From the NCBI GenBank assembly GCA_017309115.1, contig JAFLEF010000001.1, positions 120,616 to 184,615 on the forward strand: 64,000 nt of DNA, written 5' to 3'. The translations under genes and the position numbers were made by a program. The notes beneath the pieces are model-generated. The model did no database searches, was not told where the DNA came from, and saw only the letters and a list, made by a program, of their open reading frames with translations. The stretch comes from Verrucomicrobiota bacterium. Its GTDB lineage: Bacteria > Verrucomicrobiota > Verrucomicrobiia > Limisphaerales > UBA9464. Of the stretch, positions 43,532 to 53,628 are shown one piece after another (the first letter of the stretch is position 1; the number at the start of each line of letters is the position of its first letter).

Positions 43532-46500
43532 TCACGGTCCCGCGGCCACTTGCAGCTCGACGCCCGGAGTGGCGCCCCCGAGATAGTTCACCAGCCACCG
43601 GCGGCCCGCGGGCAGTGCGGGTAAACTCGCGGTTGTGAATCGGTTGTTGGAACTCGACAGCGAACCACTCACCACCAGGAACCGGTCGCCGATCACGGGT
43701 ACGAAGTCGTTGACGAGCTTCACTTCAAGCGTTCCGGCTAGGGCTTTGACCCGTGAACCCGAGCCGCACTGGAGCTGGTCGAACTCCGTGCCAGGCGTCC
43801 GCCCGCCGATCTCGATCTCCAACACGCCATTGGTGGTCTGCGCATAATTCACATACTCGAAGGTCAGCCGGCCGAGCGGCAGGCCGGGCCGGAGCGCCGC
43901 ATTGTTCGTGAACGGCCGGAGCGTGGACGACGGCGCATCGACCACGCCGAAGCCGATGAACTCACCGCCCAGCAGGTCGAAGCCGAAGCCGGTGTCGGTG
44001 CCGTTGCTCCCTCCGTTGCCGCCGTCCACGCGCAGGATCCCGCCTTCGAGGCGAAACTGCCCCGCCGTCTGGATCAACCGCCGCCTGCAGGTCATCCGAC
44101 CGCCTTGCACAGTGATGACCCCCGCGTTGGTCAGAGGCGCCAGGAAGCTGATTCCGCCGTTGGTGGCGCTCTTCGTCAGCCGACCTTCGTTCAACAAGGC
44201 GCCGGTCGGGGTGAAGACATCCCCGCTCCCGAAGGAGCCGCCCCGGTGGACCGTCAGTTCCGCGCCGGGCAGAATATGCCAGAGGGTGCCTGGCTCCGAC
44301 GAGGTCGACAGCAGGTCCAATTCCACGGTGGAGGCGAGCTCGAAGCGTCCGCCCGACCGCAGCCGCGGGAACTGATTCGTGGTCCCCTCGAACTGACCGG
44401 TCAGCCGAAGCACGCCGGGTCCGGCCAGCGAACCTCCCTGCCAGTCAAGCCGCTCGGTCAACTCCAGCACGCCGTCTGGCTGCAGCTCCCCACCCGCCAT
44501 TTCCAACCGATCGAGCTGACGTCCGGCGGGGAACTTCAGGATTCCGCCAGTGACCCGCGTCAATCCGACCTGCCAGGCGCCTTCAACGACCACGGTCGCA
44601 TTACCCAGCTCGACAACGCCGCCGCCCGTCACCGCCGAGGCCGGGGAGAATCTGTGCTCCGCCTCGGCGCTCTGCTGCCGGCCCAAGCGCACGACTGCCC
44701 CTGCTGCGATTGTCAACGGACCCGTGTGCAACGAAGTGCCTTCCAGACTGAGCCGTCCCGTTTCGACCTCGATCCGCCCACGATTCTCCAGGGATCCAGC
44801 GATGACCAGGTCCTCAAAATATTTCGCCAAGTCACCCGTACCAGCGGCGAGGATGCGACCTTCGTTCACCAAACGCGGCGCGGCGTTGGCGGCCGAGAAG
44901 CCAGCCAGTTTTCCGCTGATGTCCACGGTGCCGGCCGGAGTATTCCGGAACACGGTGGTGCCACCCAACCTCATCTGCCGATTCGTCAGAACCAAGGAGC
45001 CCGAATTCTCAAAACTCACTGCACCGTCCAGTTGCAGCGCGTTGAACGAAAACCGTCCGCGCGTCCGCAGCAGCCCATCTCCATCAATGATCACGACGAG
45101 ATCGCCGGCTTCGTCGACATCCAGGGTGTTGAAGAGATGGAGCCGCGCGTTGTTGCGGGTTTGCAGCCGTCGCAGCGTGAGCGGTGCGCGCAAGGTGACG
45201 CCGTCTCCGCTGATGACCAACCCAGACTCGCCAGCGTCCAGCACGCCGCGGATGACGTTTTGACCGCCCGAGGTGACACCACCGGGGAAGGACAGCTCGC
45301 CGGCCCAATCTCCGGCGGTACTTTGGAAGTTCGCCGGACCGGCTACCCGAATCCGACCGGTCGGACTTTGGTCGAACCGGCCGCCTTGGGTCACGAACGA
45401 ACCGGTGGCGACCTCGATCAAACCGTGGTTGACCAGGTTGACGGATTGGAAGTTAAGCGCCCGCGCATCGCCCTGGTGCCGGATGGTGCCGAAGTTCCGC
45501 AACGTTCCGGCGGAATCGCCCCCACTCGTGATGGCGTCGCGTTGGGCATCGGCGGCGTTGACCGGCGCGAAGACCAACTCTGCGCCCGCGGCCAACGTCA
45601 GCGTGGTCGCGCGGAGCGCCAGCGGGCCTTCCCGGAAATTGAGCGGACCAGCGAGCTGCATCGCCTTCCGCAGCGTCTTTGCGCCGCTGCCTTCGACGGT
45701 TAGCGGACCGTTGATCTCGGCGACGCCGTCCAACGTGCTTCGCCTGCGCAGGGTGAGCGGCCCGGCGAGCGTGAGCGGGTTGTTCAGCGCCAAGGTGCTA
45801 TTGTCGAGCACCAGCGGGCCGCCCACTTCGAAGCGGTTGCTCGCGACCAAGGTGCTATCAGTAAGGGCCAATGCGCCACGCATGAACGATTCGCCCCCGA
45901 GGCGCAGCGTGGAGCTGCCCAGTACCAGCGACTCCGCGGAACGCAACCAGCCCAGCGAGGTGTTCAGCGTCGTCCCAGTCACCGTCAGCTCGCCGGGCCG
46001 GTCAATCACCACGAAATCGCGGTCGGGCACTTTGCCGGTGCTCCAGTTCGTGGCGGTCCTCCAAAGGCCATCCGTGTCGCGCGTCCAGCGCAACGGCCCC
46101 CGCACTTCGAAGCCCCAGGTGAAGTCGTTGGTCAACCGGTTGCCGGCGGCTCCGGCGAGATCACGCCGGAGCCGGACCGTATAACGGGCCGAGGCCAACG
46201 GTGTCGTGCTGTGCCAGCGCACGATTCGGTTCGCCGGGTCGTAGTCCACCCCCGCGGGCGTCACGGCCACGTCATCCGCATTACCGGGCACGCCATCAGG
46301 ACCGGCCCCGAGTATCTGCACGTTAGCGGCCGTCAAGGTTGCCGTGTCCATCGGAATGTCGAACTGCGCACGGGCCTCGGACACGCCGTCCTCTATCTTC
46401 ACGCTACCCGGCTCAGGCCAAACGGCCTTGGCCTTGGGCGGTAGCACCTCGAAGTCCCAAGTGATCGCCGCCCCCAGCGCAGTCTGGTTACGGTCCGCGA

Positions 46501-49500
46501 TTGTGCCGGCAAACGTGCCGCGATACCGGCCCGTGCCCAACGGCGTCGCCAGCTTGAGCACGACCGCGGTGTCGCCCGCCTCCACCGCGACAACGCCCGG
46601 CACCGGCACGTCGTCGGCATCGCCCCGGACTTGGTTCGGGCCAGCGCCAGTCAAGGTAACGGCCGCAGCTGACACCGTGGTCACATCGAGGGGTCCGTCA
46701 AATTGCCCGCGCAACTGCGTGACCGCCGCGACGGGAGAAAACGGTCCGGGAGCAGGTTCCAGTCGAATGAGCCGTGGCGGCGTCGTATCGCGCAAGGCAA
46801 TGAGGAGTTCGTCGCTCCAGCGCTCGTTACCGCCGGTGTCGGTGGCTTTGGCGCGGACGATGAAGTTGGTCTTCGTCGTCGTCAGCACCGGGGCGACTCC
46901 ATGCCATTCGAAAGGCAGGTTTCCGTCCATCAACACCCGCGCGCCATCCACATAAAACTCCACATCGCGCACCAGCACGTCATCGGTCGTGTTGGCAACC
47001 AGGCGGAGATTGCCTCCGGATTCGGCGATCCCTGGCAGGGGCAGCAACGCCTCCAACTGGATCGCTGGCGCGTTCGCGCCAGTGTCGGCCGAACGGAAGT
47101 TCACCGTCTGCACGCCCTCGGCAGTGTCCGCCACGAAGGCCAGGCCGCGGTGAAGCGTCAAGGCCCGGGCCTGCCCCGGCGTGTTCCAGGACGCCAAAAA
47201 CTTCGTCACGTCGCTCTCGTCGCGCACATCGTAGACAGAGACGGCCAGTGACTGGGTGCCGCCGAAGCTGGTCACCGCGACCAATCGCCCCGAACCGTCC
47301 GCCGCGAAATCATGGATGGCGGCCTGGGTCGCCGGTTCTTTCGCCAACAGGACGGGCGCGGTCGGATCAGTGAGGTCAATGATTGCGTAGCCAGTGAAAT
47401 AGCCGACATAGGCACGGTTGCCCGCGGCGAAGAGGCGGCGGCCGTCCTCCAACGGTGCGACGGCCCCGGCGATCGCGAGCGTGCCGAGGGGCAGCAGTTC
47501 CACCGGGTCGCCGGGCAGCAGCTGCCGGATCCGGAACACGCGCAGTTCGTTCACCGTTAGTGCGAGGACGAGGTCACGGGTAACGGCCAGGTCGCCGACG
47601 GTCGAGGGCAAGGTGACCTCGCCCAACTTGCGGCCATCGGCCAGGTCCACCGCCAGTACTTTGGCACCGGAAGTGACCAAGCCCATCCGACCGGCGACCG
47701 CCACGCGGTTGGCTCCAGCCAACGCCACATCGGCCACGATTGCTGGCGCGGAAGGCGTCGCGATGTCGGCCAAATAGAAGCGGGTGCCGGACGCCAGGAG
47801 CGCCCGATCGCCCGACACGGCCACGGCCTTGGGGCTGGTGGCCAGATCCAGTTGTGCCAGAAGCACCGGCGCGAACGGATCGCTGACGTCCAGCAGGCTG
47901 ACGCCAGTGGTCCCATCCGCCACAACCGCGAAGTCGTCGACCACCGCCACGTCAAGCGCGGTTCCCGGAGTGTCCACCGAAGCGACCACGCCGGTCGTGA
48001 GCGGCGAGTTCTCCAACGGATTGCTGCGGTTCGTGAGCTCGGCCCCGTCGGGCACGCCGTCGCCATCGGAATCGGCCGAGCCCGGCGAAGTACCCAGAAT
48101 GCTTTCCGCCAGATTGGAGAGCTGGTCGCCGTCGGTGTCGGGGAAGTCGTCCTCGACGAGCATCGCGGTAGGGATGGTCGTGGACCGTCCGGCCCGAGCG
48201 GACATGAAGTAAGCCGCACCGATCCGTTTACGCTCCGGTTCCGTGTAAAGGACGACATGAAAATTCTCCGGCGAAAGGATCACGGGATCAAAGCGCCCCG
48301 CCGAGTTGAGCCGACCCCGCTGCACGAACCCGGTCTCCAGGTTGGCGATTAGCCAGAGGCGCTCCGCCCGCGGCGGCGGCACCGGTCCTGCCCCCGCCCC
48401 CGCCGTCGCCCCTCCTCCACCGCCGTTTCCTCCTCCACCGCTTCCTCCCCCCGAACCCGCACCACTCACGCTGCCTGCTTCGCGGGCGTAATCTAGCATC
48501 GCCAACTGAGCGTCGGTGGTGGCCAACAACGCGCGCCGCAATCCTTCGAGAGCGAAGGACCAGCCCTCCGAGGTCCGGGCCTCCAGTTCACCGAGGAATT
48601 GCGCACTGGCCGGGCCGAGCCGGGCGCGAAACGCCGCGTCCCCGAATCGGGTACCGACCGCGAGAGTCGCCACCTGATCCACCAACGCCGCCGCCTCCGC
48701 TTCACTCGCGCCGTTCGGTCGAACCTCCTGCAGAAGGGCACCTCGTTCCGCCGGCGTGATGACGGGGCCGCCTTCGCTCCCGAGATCTACCGCGCGCTCC
48801 ACTGCCCCGAAGAAACTGAACCAAGCCGATGCCGACGCCGGGGAATCAATGCCGCTCCACCGCTCGCTGCCGTAAAGCGTGGCGAACAGATTGCTGGTAG
48901 CGACCCCGAACGTGAGCTGGCGGTCGAGCTCCGCGGCAGCGGTGCCCATTAAAGTCAGATAACTGCTAGGTAGTCCCGCCGCCATCGGCCGCACTCGGCC
49001 ATGTTGGGAAACGAGGGGTGCAAAGATCTCCGAGCTACCGCCGTCGCCATCGCAGGCTTCAAGGGCTTCGTACACGTCCTTCGAAAGGAGGGTGGCGTCA
49101 AACAGACCTTTAACAATGCCCCCGGCGTAGGGGATGCAACCCGCAGTGGAGGAGAGGGCCTCGTCACGGAAATCATTGGCGCATTCGTCGCCATCGAGCT
49201 GCTCCAGCGAACAATCGACCATGGCGCTGGTCGCGCCTTCCAAAAAGCCGAGCGCACACTTCTTCGGGTTGAACGGGGTAAAGGTCTCTCCGAGTTCCAA
49301 AAGATCCTTGGCCAATTCCACGGTCCCCTTAAAGGCTTTGATCCCTTTGCGCCCACATTCGCCCAGCGGATCCGCAAACGTCGGTTCGTCATCGCAATCC
49401 CCGGTCTCGCAATCACCCCCGCCGCCCCCGCCCGGTCCGCCCGGGCCACCGCCGCCACTGCCAGGGTTCGCTCCATGCCAGCCAGGCTGACGCACTCCCA

Positions 49501-50920
49501 CACCGGAATCAGTCACCGCGAACCTCCCGTCGGGCGTGATGGTCATCGAGCCCTGAATCTCCCAACGACCGGTGTCATGGTTGAAGCTCCACAGCGCAGT
49601 CTTCGCCCCTGGACCCAGTTTCTCGCCGGTCACGGGATCAGGTAGGTTGGGAAACTTCACCGGCACCGGCCGGTCGAAGTTGCTGGGACCGTCCGTCTGG
49701 ATGGTGATGACGAGCGGAAAAACCAGTCCCGTGGGCAACGGCTCAGGCAAGCGGTCCGCCGGCACCGGGGCGATGCCCACCATGCCGCCGCGCGCGCCGT
49801 TGTCGGCGTAGAGGGAATTGGCGGGAACCATGATCTCCACGCCGGCCAAGTCCGGATTGGCGGCGAGCACCGACGGCGCAAAGGTGACGCGAGTTTCGGC
49901 CACGGTGCTGACCGGCCGGAGCGCGTCCGGCTGGATGAAGGGCAGGTAAATGACCCCGTTGCCGCCGGCGAGGTTGTCCGTGCGACCCGCCACGGCCGAC
50001 CACGCCTTGCCGACAAACGGATAGTACGCCCCGCCGGGCCACTGGCTGCCCACCGCCGTACGCCCGTCCACGTGCACAAAAAACCGGCCGGCGGGTGCAG
50101 GTTGCAAGACGAAGGAACCATCGGCCGCCGTCACCACGCGAAGTGTTTCCTCCCTGCCGTTCACCGTGATCGTCACTCCCGCCAGCGGCCGGTCGCTACC
50201 GTCGGAGTTCTTCTCGGAGGCGAACACGCGCCCACGGACGGCGGTCTCGCCCACGGCGACGTTGTTCAGCGTCTGGAAGTTCAGTTGAAGAATCCCGCCC
50301 GGGACGGAATCGCCGTCCGCATCCAGATCGAATCCGGCGGCATCGCGCAACAGCCCGCCATCCAACGTGACCCTGACCCGGGCAGCGGCCGGCAAGGGTT
50401 CGAGGTAAAACAACGAGAGCGTGCGCCGATCAGCGGCCAGTTCCGTCCGGGTCAGCAACCGCCGGCCGGCCGCCTCGGCATAAAGGCTGTTGGCCGGGAT
50501 CAGGCTATCTTCCGCCAGTGGCGCATCCAAACGAATCACGGTTTCCCGAGTTACCGCCACCCCGTCTTCACCCGCCACAGGCGAGGTCTCGGCTACGGTC
50601 GCCGCTCGGACCGGTGCGGGATCGGTCTCCCGCAACCGGAAAAAGCGGGGCTCCGAATCTGGGTTGAGGGTGAGGGTAAAATCCGTGCCCAGAGCCACCG
50701 GTGTCTCCGTTACCGGAGTGAACGACTCGGTGAGCGAGGCCGCCGATTCCAGTGTGACCGGAACTGCACCTTGCGCCCAACGCAGCTGCCACTCGCCCGA
50801 GGGAAGCGTCTCGATCAGCAGCGCCGGCTGGGCAAGCGCTGCCGACGTGAGCAGAAAGTAGAGCAGCCGTGCAAAGACACGGGCGAACGCCGCGGGCTTG
50901 AGCATTCTGCTAGGGAGCAT
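43532..50920 (-). CDS. Giant secreted protein (Big_5-like, carboxypeptidase-regulatory, LVIVD propeller, beta-helix repeats)
   Basis: A 2462-residue protein with a signal peptide (VFARLLYFLLTSAALAQ). Approximate order: the genome's LRWAQG..L...FFRLRE module (40-90), a Big_5-like domain (105-215), a carboxypeptidase-regulatory-like domain (225-285), a Gly-rich linker (487-503) leading into a Cys-rich segment with CETGDCDD, a second Gly-rich linker (813-847), calcium-binding type-3 repeats (923-967, DTDGDQLSN and DSDGDGVPDG), an LVIVD/propeller region (973-1290, LLDVSDPFAPV and IIDLTDPTAPV), Ig-like units (1300-1610), then about 850 residues of short beta repeats (LTLAGPLTLRRRSTLDG..., autotransporter-like) forming a probable beta-helix. 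It ends in a short 'VELQVAAGP' tail. No translocator barrel is seen. It is probably an adhesin or a surface scaffold. Confidence 0.82.
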   Translation of the reverse strand: MLPSRMLKPAAFARVFARLLYFLLTSAALAQPALLIETLPSGEWQLRWAQGAVPVTLESAASLTESFTPVTETPVALGTDFTLTLNPDSEPRFFRLRETDPAPVRAATVAETSPVAGEDGVAVTRETVIRLDAPLAEDSLIPANSLYAEAAGRRLLTRTELAADRRTLSLFYLEPLPAAARVRVTLDGGLLRDAAGFDLDADGDSVPGGILQLNFQTLNNVAVGETAVRGRVFASEKNSDGSDRPLAGVTITVNGREETLRVVTAADGSFVLQPAPAGRFFVHVDGRTAVGSQWPGGAYYPFVGKAWSAVAGRTDNLAGGNGVIYLPFIQPDALRPVSTVAETRVTFAPSVLAANPDLAGVEIMVPANSLYADNGARGGMVGIAPVPADRLPEPLPTGLVFPLVITIQTDGPSNFDRPVPVKFPNLPDPVTGEKLGPGAKTALWSFNHDTGRWEIQGSMTITPDGRFAVTDSGVGVRQPGWHGANPGSGGGGPGGPGGGGGGDCETGDCDDEPTFADPLGECGRKGIKAFKGTVELAKDLLELGETFTPFNPKKCALGFLEGATSAMVDCSLEQLDGDECANDFRDEALSSTAGCIPYAGGIVKGLFDATLLSKDVYEALEACDGDGGSSEIFAPLVSQHGRVRPMAAGLPSSYLTLMGTAAAELDRQLTFGVATSNLFATLYGSERWSGIDSPASASAWFSFFGAVERAVDLGSEGGPVITPAERGALLQEVRPNGASEAEAAALVDQVATLAVGTRFGDAAFRARLGPASAQFLGELEARTSEGWSFALEGLRRALLATTDAQLAMLDYAREAGSVSGAGSGGGSGGGGNGGGGGATAGAGAGPVPPPRAERLWLIANLETGFVQRGRLNSAGRFDPVILSPENFHVVLYTEPERKRIGAAYFMSARAGRSTTIPTAMLVEDDFPDTDGDQLSNLAESILGTSPGSADSDGDGVPDGAELTNRSNPLENSPLTTGVVASVDTPGTALDVAVVDDFAVVADGTTGVSLLDVSDPFAPVLLAQLDLATSPKAVAVSGDRALLASGTRFYLADIATPSAPAIVADVALAGANRVAVAGRMGLVTSGAKVLAVDLADGRKLGEVTLPSTVGDLAVTRDLVLALTVNELRVFRIRQLLPGDPVELLPLGTLAIAGAVAPLEDGRRLFAAGNRAYVGYFTGYAIIDLTDPTAPVLLAKEPATQAAIHDFAADGSGRLVAVTSFGGTQSLAVSVYDVRDESDVTKFLASWNTPGQARALTLHRGLAFVADTAEGVQTVNFRSADTGANAPAIQLEALLPLPGIAESGGNLRLVANTTDDVLVRDVEFYVDGARVLMDGNLPFEWHGVAPVLTTTKTNFIVRAKATDTGGNERWSDELLIALRDTTPPRLIRLEPAPGPFSPVAAVTQLRGQFDGPLDVTTVSAAAVTLTGAGPNQVRGDADDVPVPGVVAVEAGDTAVVLKLATPLGTGRYRGTFAGTIADRNQTALGAAITWDFEVLPPKAKAVWPEPGSVKIEDGVSEARAQFDIPMDTATLTAANVQILGAGPDGVPGNADDVAVTPAGVDYDPANRIVRWHSTTPLASARYTVRLRRDLAGAAGNRLTNDFTWGFEVRGPLRWTRDTDGLWRTATNWSTGKVPDRDFVVIDRPGELTVTGTTLNTSLGWLRSAESLVLGSSTLRLGGESFMRGALALTDSTLVASNRFEVGGPLVLDNSTLALNNPLTLAGPLTLRRRSTLDGVAEINGPLTVEGSGAKTLRKAMQLAGPLNFREGPLALRATTLTLAAGAELVFAPVNAADAQRDAITSGGDSAGTLRNFGTIRHQGDARALNFQSVNLVNHGLIEVATGSFVTQGGRFDQSPTGRIRVAGPANFQSTAGDWAGELSFPGGVTSGGQNVIRGVLDAGESGLVISGDGVTLRAPLTLRRLQTRNNARLHLFNTLDVDEAGDLVVIIDGDGLLRTRGRFSFNALQLDGAVSFENSGSLVLTNRQMRLGGTTVFRNTPAGTVDISGKLAGFSAANAAPRLVNEGRILAAGTGDLAKYFEDLVIAGSLENRGRIEVETGRLSLEGTSLHTGPLTIAAGAVVRLGRQQSAEAEHRFSPASAVTGGGVVELGNATVVVEGAWQVGLTRVTGGILKFPAGRQLDRLEMAGGELQPDGVLELTERLDWQGGSLAGPGVLRLTGQFEGTTNQFPRLRSGGRFELASTVELDLLSTSSEPGTLWHILPGAELTVHRGGSFGSGDVFTPTGALLNEGRLTKSATNGGISFLAPLTNAGVITVQGGRMTCRRRLIQTAGQFRLEGGILRVDGGNGGSNGTDTGFGFDLLGGEFIGFGVVDAPSSTLRPFTNNAALRPGLPLGRLTFEYVNYAQTTNGVLEIEIGGRTPGTEFDQLQCGSGSRVKALAGTLEVKLVNDFVPVIGDRFLVVSGSLSSSNNRFTTASLPALPAGRRWLVNYLGGATPGVELQVAAGP

Positions 50921-51090
50921 GAATCACGGGCGAAAACCAGCACTTTGCCTGGCAATGGGGCCACCAGAGACGGTGGACTCCCCGAGGCGGTGAGCCACGG
51001 GCGGCGGTTACGCGCCGCCGCCACCCAACTCTCCACGGCTTCATCGGGATCCCACAGACGACTTCGCCCCAGCCCTGCTACCATCTCAGA

Positions 51091-52626
51091 TTATGGGCGT
51101 ATCTCTTTCACACCCTGCTCCCGGAGCACCGCTTTCACCGGTTCGGTGCCCGCGGGTTGTTTGGGCAGAGAGGCGCCGGCTCGGATCAAGGCCCGAACGA
51201 CACCCACGTAATCTCCAGTATGACGATACCAGCCGTGTTCAGATCCGAACGTCGCCCAGCCCAAAGGCGGGGAATGATGGTCGGCATCCGGCAGATCCAA
51301 CGGCGGACGGTACGCCAGGATCACTTCGACCATCTCCAGGTTTCCGTGAAACGCCGCCCAGTGAAGCGCCGTGCCTTCATGTTGTCCCTTGGCGTCCACG
51401 GGCCAGCCGAACCGAAGCATCAGACGCACCGCCGGGAGATGGTTGTTCCGAGCCGCGTGGGCCAATTCTCGCTGAGTGGCCGGGGATAGGCGTTCCACGA
51501 GATCCGGCTGTTCTTTCAGCAACGCCTGAGCTGCTGCTTCCTCGTTCCCGAGGATCAGCGCGAGCAACCTCTGCTCCACCGGACTTCGTTCCAGCAGCAG
51601 TTGCAGCACCTCCGGATGACCGAACTTCCGGGCCACGTCATGAGCCGTAACGTTTGATCCCAGGGTCCATTGATAAATGGTCCCGCCACTGCGCGGATTC
51701 GCCTTCGGAAAATGTGCGTCGTCCACCCGCAGATGAATGCAGTCCGGATCAGCTTCCAGGTGGCGGCGCACCAACATCAGATCCCCCAACGCCACGGCCA
51801 GGAGCAGATCCGTCTGGCAACCGCGCTCGACCAGAAACCGCGCGACGGCCTGACGTTCGCCCAGCATCCATTGCGCGGGCGTGGACTCGTGATCGATGTC
51901 CTTCGCGTTGATGTCTGCTCCGTGCTCCAGCAGATACGCCGCGACTTCGATGTCCCGGGCGAAGTGCAGCGGCGTCTGTCCATCTCCGCCGCGCGCGTGA
52001 ACCTGCTTCGGATCCGTAGAGACGAATTCCCGTAACTGATCCATCAGCCCCAGTCGGGCTGCAGCGTGAACATCCACCACCGCTCCGCGCTGGATCGCAT
52101 ATGCCGCGAGTTCGAACGGAACATTGTGCAGCAATCCAAACCCTCCCGCCCACCAGCGGCTCCGGGCATTAATGTCCGCGCCGGCAGCGAGCATCACGTC
52201 CAGCATCTCCCGACTTTTCGCGTGGGTGATGGGCGGAGAATCGAACGGACCAATGGGCGCGTTGAGCTGCGCCTTGAACGCCGGATAACGCTCCAGCAGT
52301 CGGCCGAACAGCGAGGCGTCATCCGCATGGAAGGCCTGCTTGAACAACTCCAGCGGCGGAACCGTTTCCAGCAGGATCGATTCGACGTGTTGCTTGAGCT
52401 TCGTCCAACTGCCGAAGCCATGCTCCCGAGCCACCACCAGTTGGGCCTCGGCGAGGGAAACGGAAGCGGACTGAATCTTCGGATCGGAGGCGTTGTGGAA
52501 GTCCGGATGCTGTTCGCGGAAGCGACGGAACGCCTCGGGATTTCCAGACTTGTGGGACTTGAGGAGTTCTTTGGCCTGTTTCCGGAGTTGATCCAGATCA
52601 GGACGCGCGGGGAGCGGCTGAGACAT
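51091..52626 (-). CDS. Ankyrin-repeat protein
   Basis: A 511-residue protein without signal peptide. The first ~95 residues form a helical domain (LDQLRKQAKELLKSHKSG, VSLAEAQLVVAREHGFGSWTKLKQHVES) that commonly precedes ankyrin repeats in this type of bacterial protein. About ten ankyrin units follow: MLDVMLAAGADINARS, GQTPLHFARDIEVAAYLLEHGADINAKD, TAHDVARKFGHPEVLQLLLERSP and GTALHWAAFHGNLEMVEVILAYRPPLDLPD among them. The start at ATG 52626 is supported by GAAAGG four bases upstream. It should be a cytoplasmic protein-binding scaffold. No partner gene is adjacent. Confidence 0.9.
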   Translation of the reverse strand: MSQPLPARPDLDQLRKQAKELLKSHKSGNPEAFRRFREQHPDFHNASDPKIQSASVSLAEAQLVVAREHGFGSWTKLKQHVESILLETVPPLELFKQAFHADDASLFGRLLERYPAFKAQLNAPIGPFDSPPITHAKSREMLDVMLAAGADINARSRWWAGGFGLLHNVPFELAAYAIQRGAVVDVHAAARLGLMDQLREFVSTDPKQVHARGGDGQTPLHFARDIEVAAYLLEHGADINAKDIDHESTPAQWMLGERQAVARFLVERGCQTDLLLAVALGDLMLVRRHLEADPDCIHLRVDDAHFPKANPRSGGTIYQWTLGSNVTAHDVARKFGHPEVLQLLLERSPVEQRLLALILGNEEAAAQALLKEQPDLVERLSPATQRELAHAARNNHLPAVRLMLRFGWPVDAKGQHEGTALHWAAFHGNLEMVEVILAYRPPLDLPDADHHSPPLGWATFGSEHGWYRHTGDYVGVVRALIRAGASLPKQPAGTEPVKAVLREQGVKEIRP

Positions 52627-52630
52627 ATAA

Positions 52631-52636
52631 CCTTTC
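52631..52636 (-). promoter_or_regulatory. Ribosome binding site (GAAAGG) for the ankyrin gene
   Basis: GAAAGG on the minus strand, four bases before ATG 52626; supports that start. Confidence 0.55.
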
Positions 52637-52867
52637 TGCTAAAGCCCGTGGTCCGCTGGCAGGCAGCATCAAGGTTAGTGTGATACTGGCGACAAGCAGG
52701 TGGGCTCAGCCCTTTCCGCGGACCCGGAGGCATCCTGAAATGCGGGGTGAAAGAACCAAACCTGGGCAGCCCGGTCAAGGCTGCGAACCAAGTCCGACTG
52801 ACAGGAGCTGGCTTTAAGGCTTCGTTGCAGGAGGAGGGACGCGTCGCTGGGAAGTACTCACTCGGCT

Positions 52868-53347
52868 TCAGCCTTCCTTGGCCGGTGAGGCTTTTCCGTC
52901 TGCGCGCCAAATGCGGTACTGAACCTCGACCCCCTCGGGCACATAGACCACCAGCGGCAGGCGGCTGTTGTACCGCAACAACTGAGGTTCACCACCGAGC
53001 GTCACAAATCGTTCGACCTGTTTCGCGCTCGGATCCGGAGCGATGAGCGTGCCGGCCATGGGTCCGAGTTTGCGGAGCACGAAGCGATCGAAGCCCCAAC
53101 CTTGAATCGTTTCCGTGACCAACTGCCCACCGAAGAAGTGGCGATTAACGCCATCGGTGAGGACCTTCTTGCCGACAAGGAGTTGTACGCGGAAATCCTC
53201 TTCGAGCTTCTTCTGTGGGAGTTGAATGACGAAGCGTTTCATGCCCGGGTCCGCGGGAGGAAAGGCCTTCAGATTGCGCAGCGCTTCCTCAGTGGCGGAG
53301 GCGGTCAGGGCGAGGGCGACAAAAAGGAACGCGAGCAGAGTCTTCAT
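52868..53347 (-). CDS. eco: Ecotin-family serine protease inhibitor
   Basis: A 159-residue periplasmic inhibitor of trypsin-fold proteases, with signal peptide (MKTLLAFLFVALALTASA). Family blocks are clear against E. coli ecotin from memory: LKAFPPADPGMKRFVIQLPQ, FGGQLVTETIQGWGFDRFVL, RFVTLGG, LLRYNSRLPLVVYVPEGVEV and YRIWRA. The reactive loop reads GPMAGTLIAPD, so P1 is probably L101 where E. coli has Met. Both cysteines of the E. coli disulfide (next to the loop in MACPDG and in the facing VDCNLHR) are absent here (IAPD and DGVNRH), so the loop lacks its usual covalent staple. A deleted second copy of this gene is at 43335-43482. It is not in an operon; a phd/vapC pair lies on the opposite strand upstream. 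Confidence 0.93.
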   Translation of the reverse strand: MKTLLAFLFVALALTASATEEALRNLKAFPPADPGMKRFVIQLPQKKLEEDFRVQLLVGKKVLTDGVNRHFFGGQLVTETIQGWGFDRFVLRKLGPMAGTLIAPDPSAKQVERFVTLGGEPQLLRYNSRLPLVVYVPEGVEVQYRIWRADGKASPAKEG

Positions 53348-53592
53348 ACAGGGTAACGGGCAGATGCAAGTGGAACGCCAATCGGTCGGACTAAGGGTGC
53401 GTCCGTTCTGATGGAAGCCTTATTCAAGGCCTCACCAAGTGACAATCAGGTTCGGTCTACCAATCGAAAAATTCGGCCGATTGCCCGCCCGGTTACTTAG
53501 CCGCAGTTTTTAGGCTTAATCAGCCCAGCGGCCACCCCAGCGGATCGGAGGGAACAAGGCCGAAGCCAACCGGCCGGTGGGGCAGGCGCAGA

Positions 53593-53598
53593 TTGACA
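53593..53598 (+). promoter_or_regulatory. Candidate -35 element (TTGACA) before the toxin-antitoxin pair
   Basis: A perfect TTGACA lies 31 bases before the antitoxin ATG. It is followed by TTGTGCTACAA (an imperfect dyad, TTGT/ACAA) that could be a -10 region or an antitoxin operator. No -10 at the ideal 17-base spacing is present, so this is tentative. Confidence 0.3.
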
Positions 53599-53628
53599 AT
53601 GCTCCTTTGTGCTACAAGGCTGTCGCAC

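Noticed and set aside
44105-45703. 532-codon plus-strand frame
   Set aside because: Antisense to the beta-repeat part of the 2462-aa protein; no start signal or motif.
48380-48480. Gly-rich stretch in the 2462-aa protein as a frameshift or CRISPR-like repeat
   Set aside because: The frame continues on both sides with sensible domains, so it is a linker; the repeats are short and irregular with no spacers.
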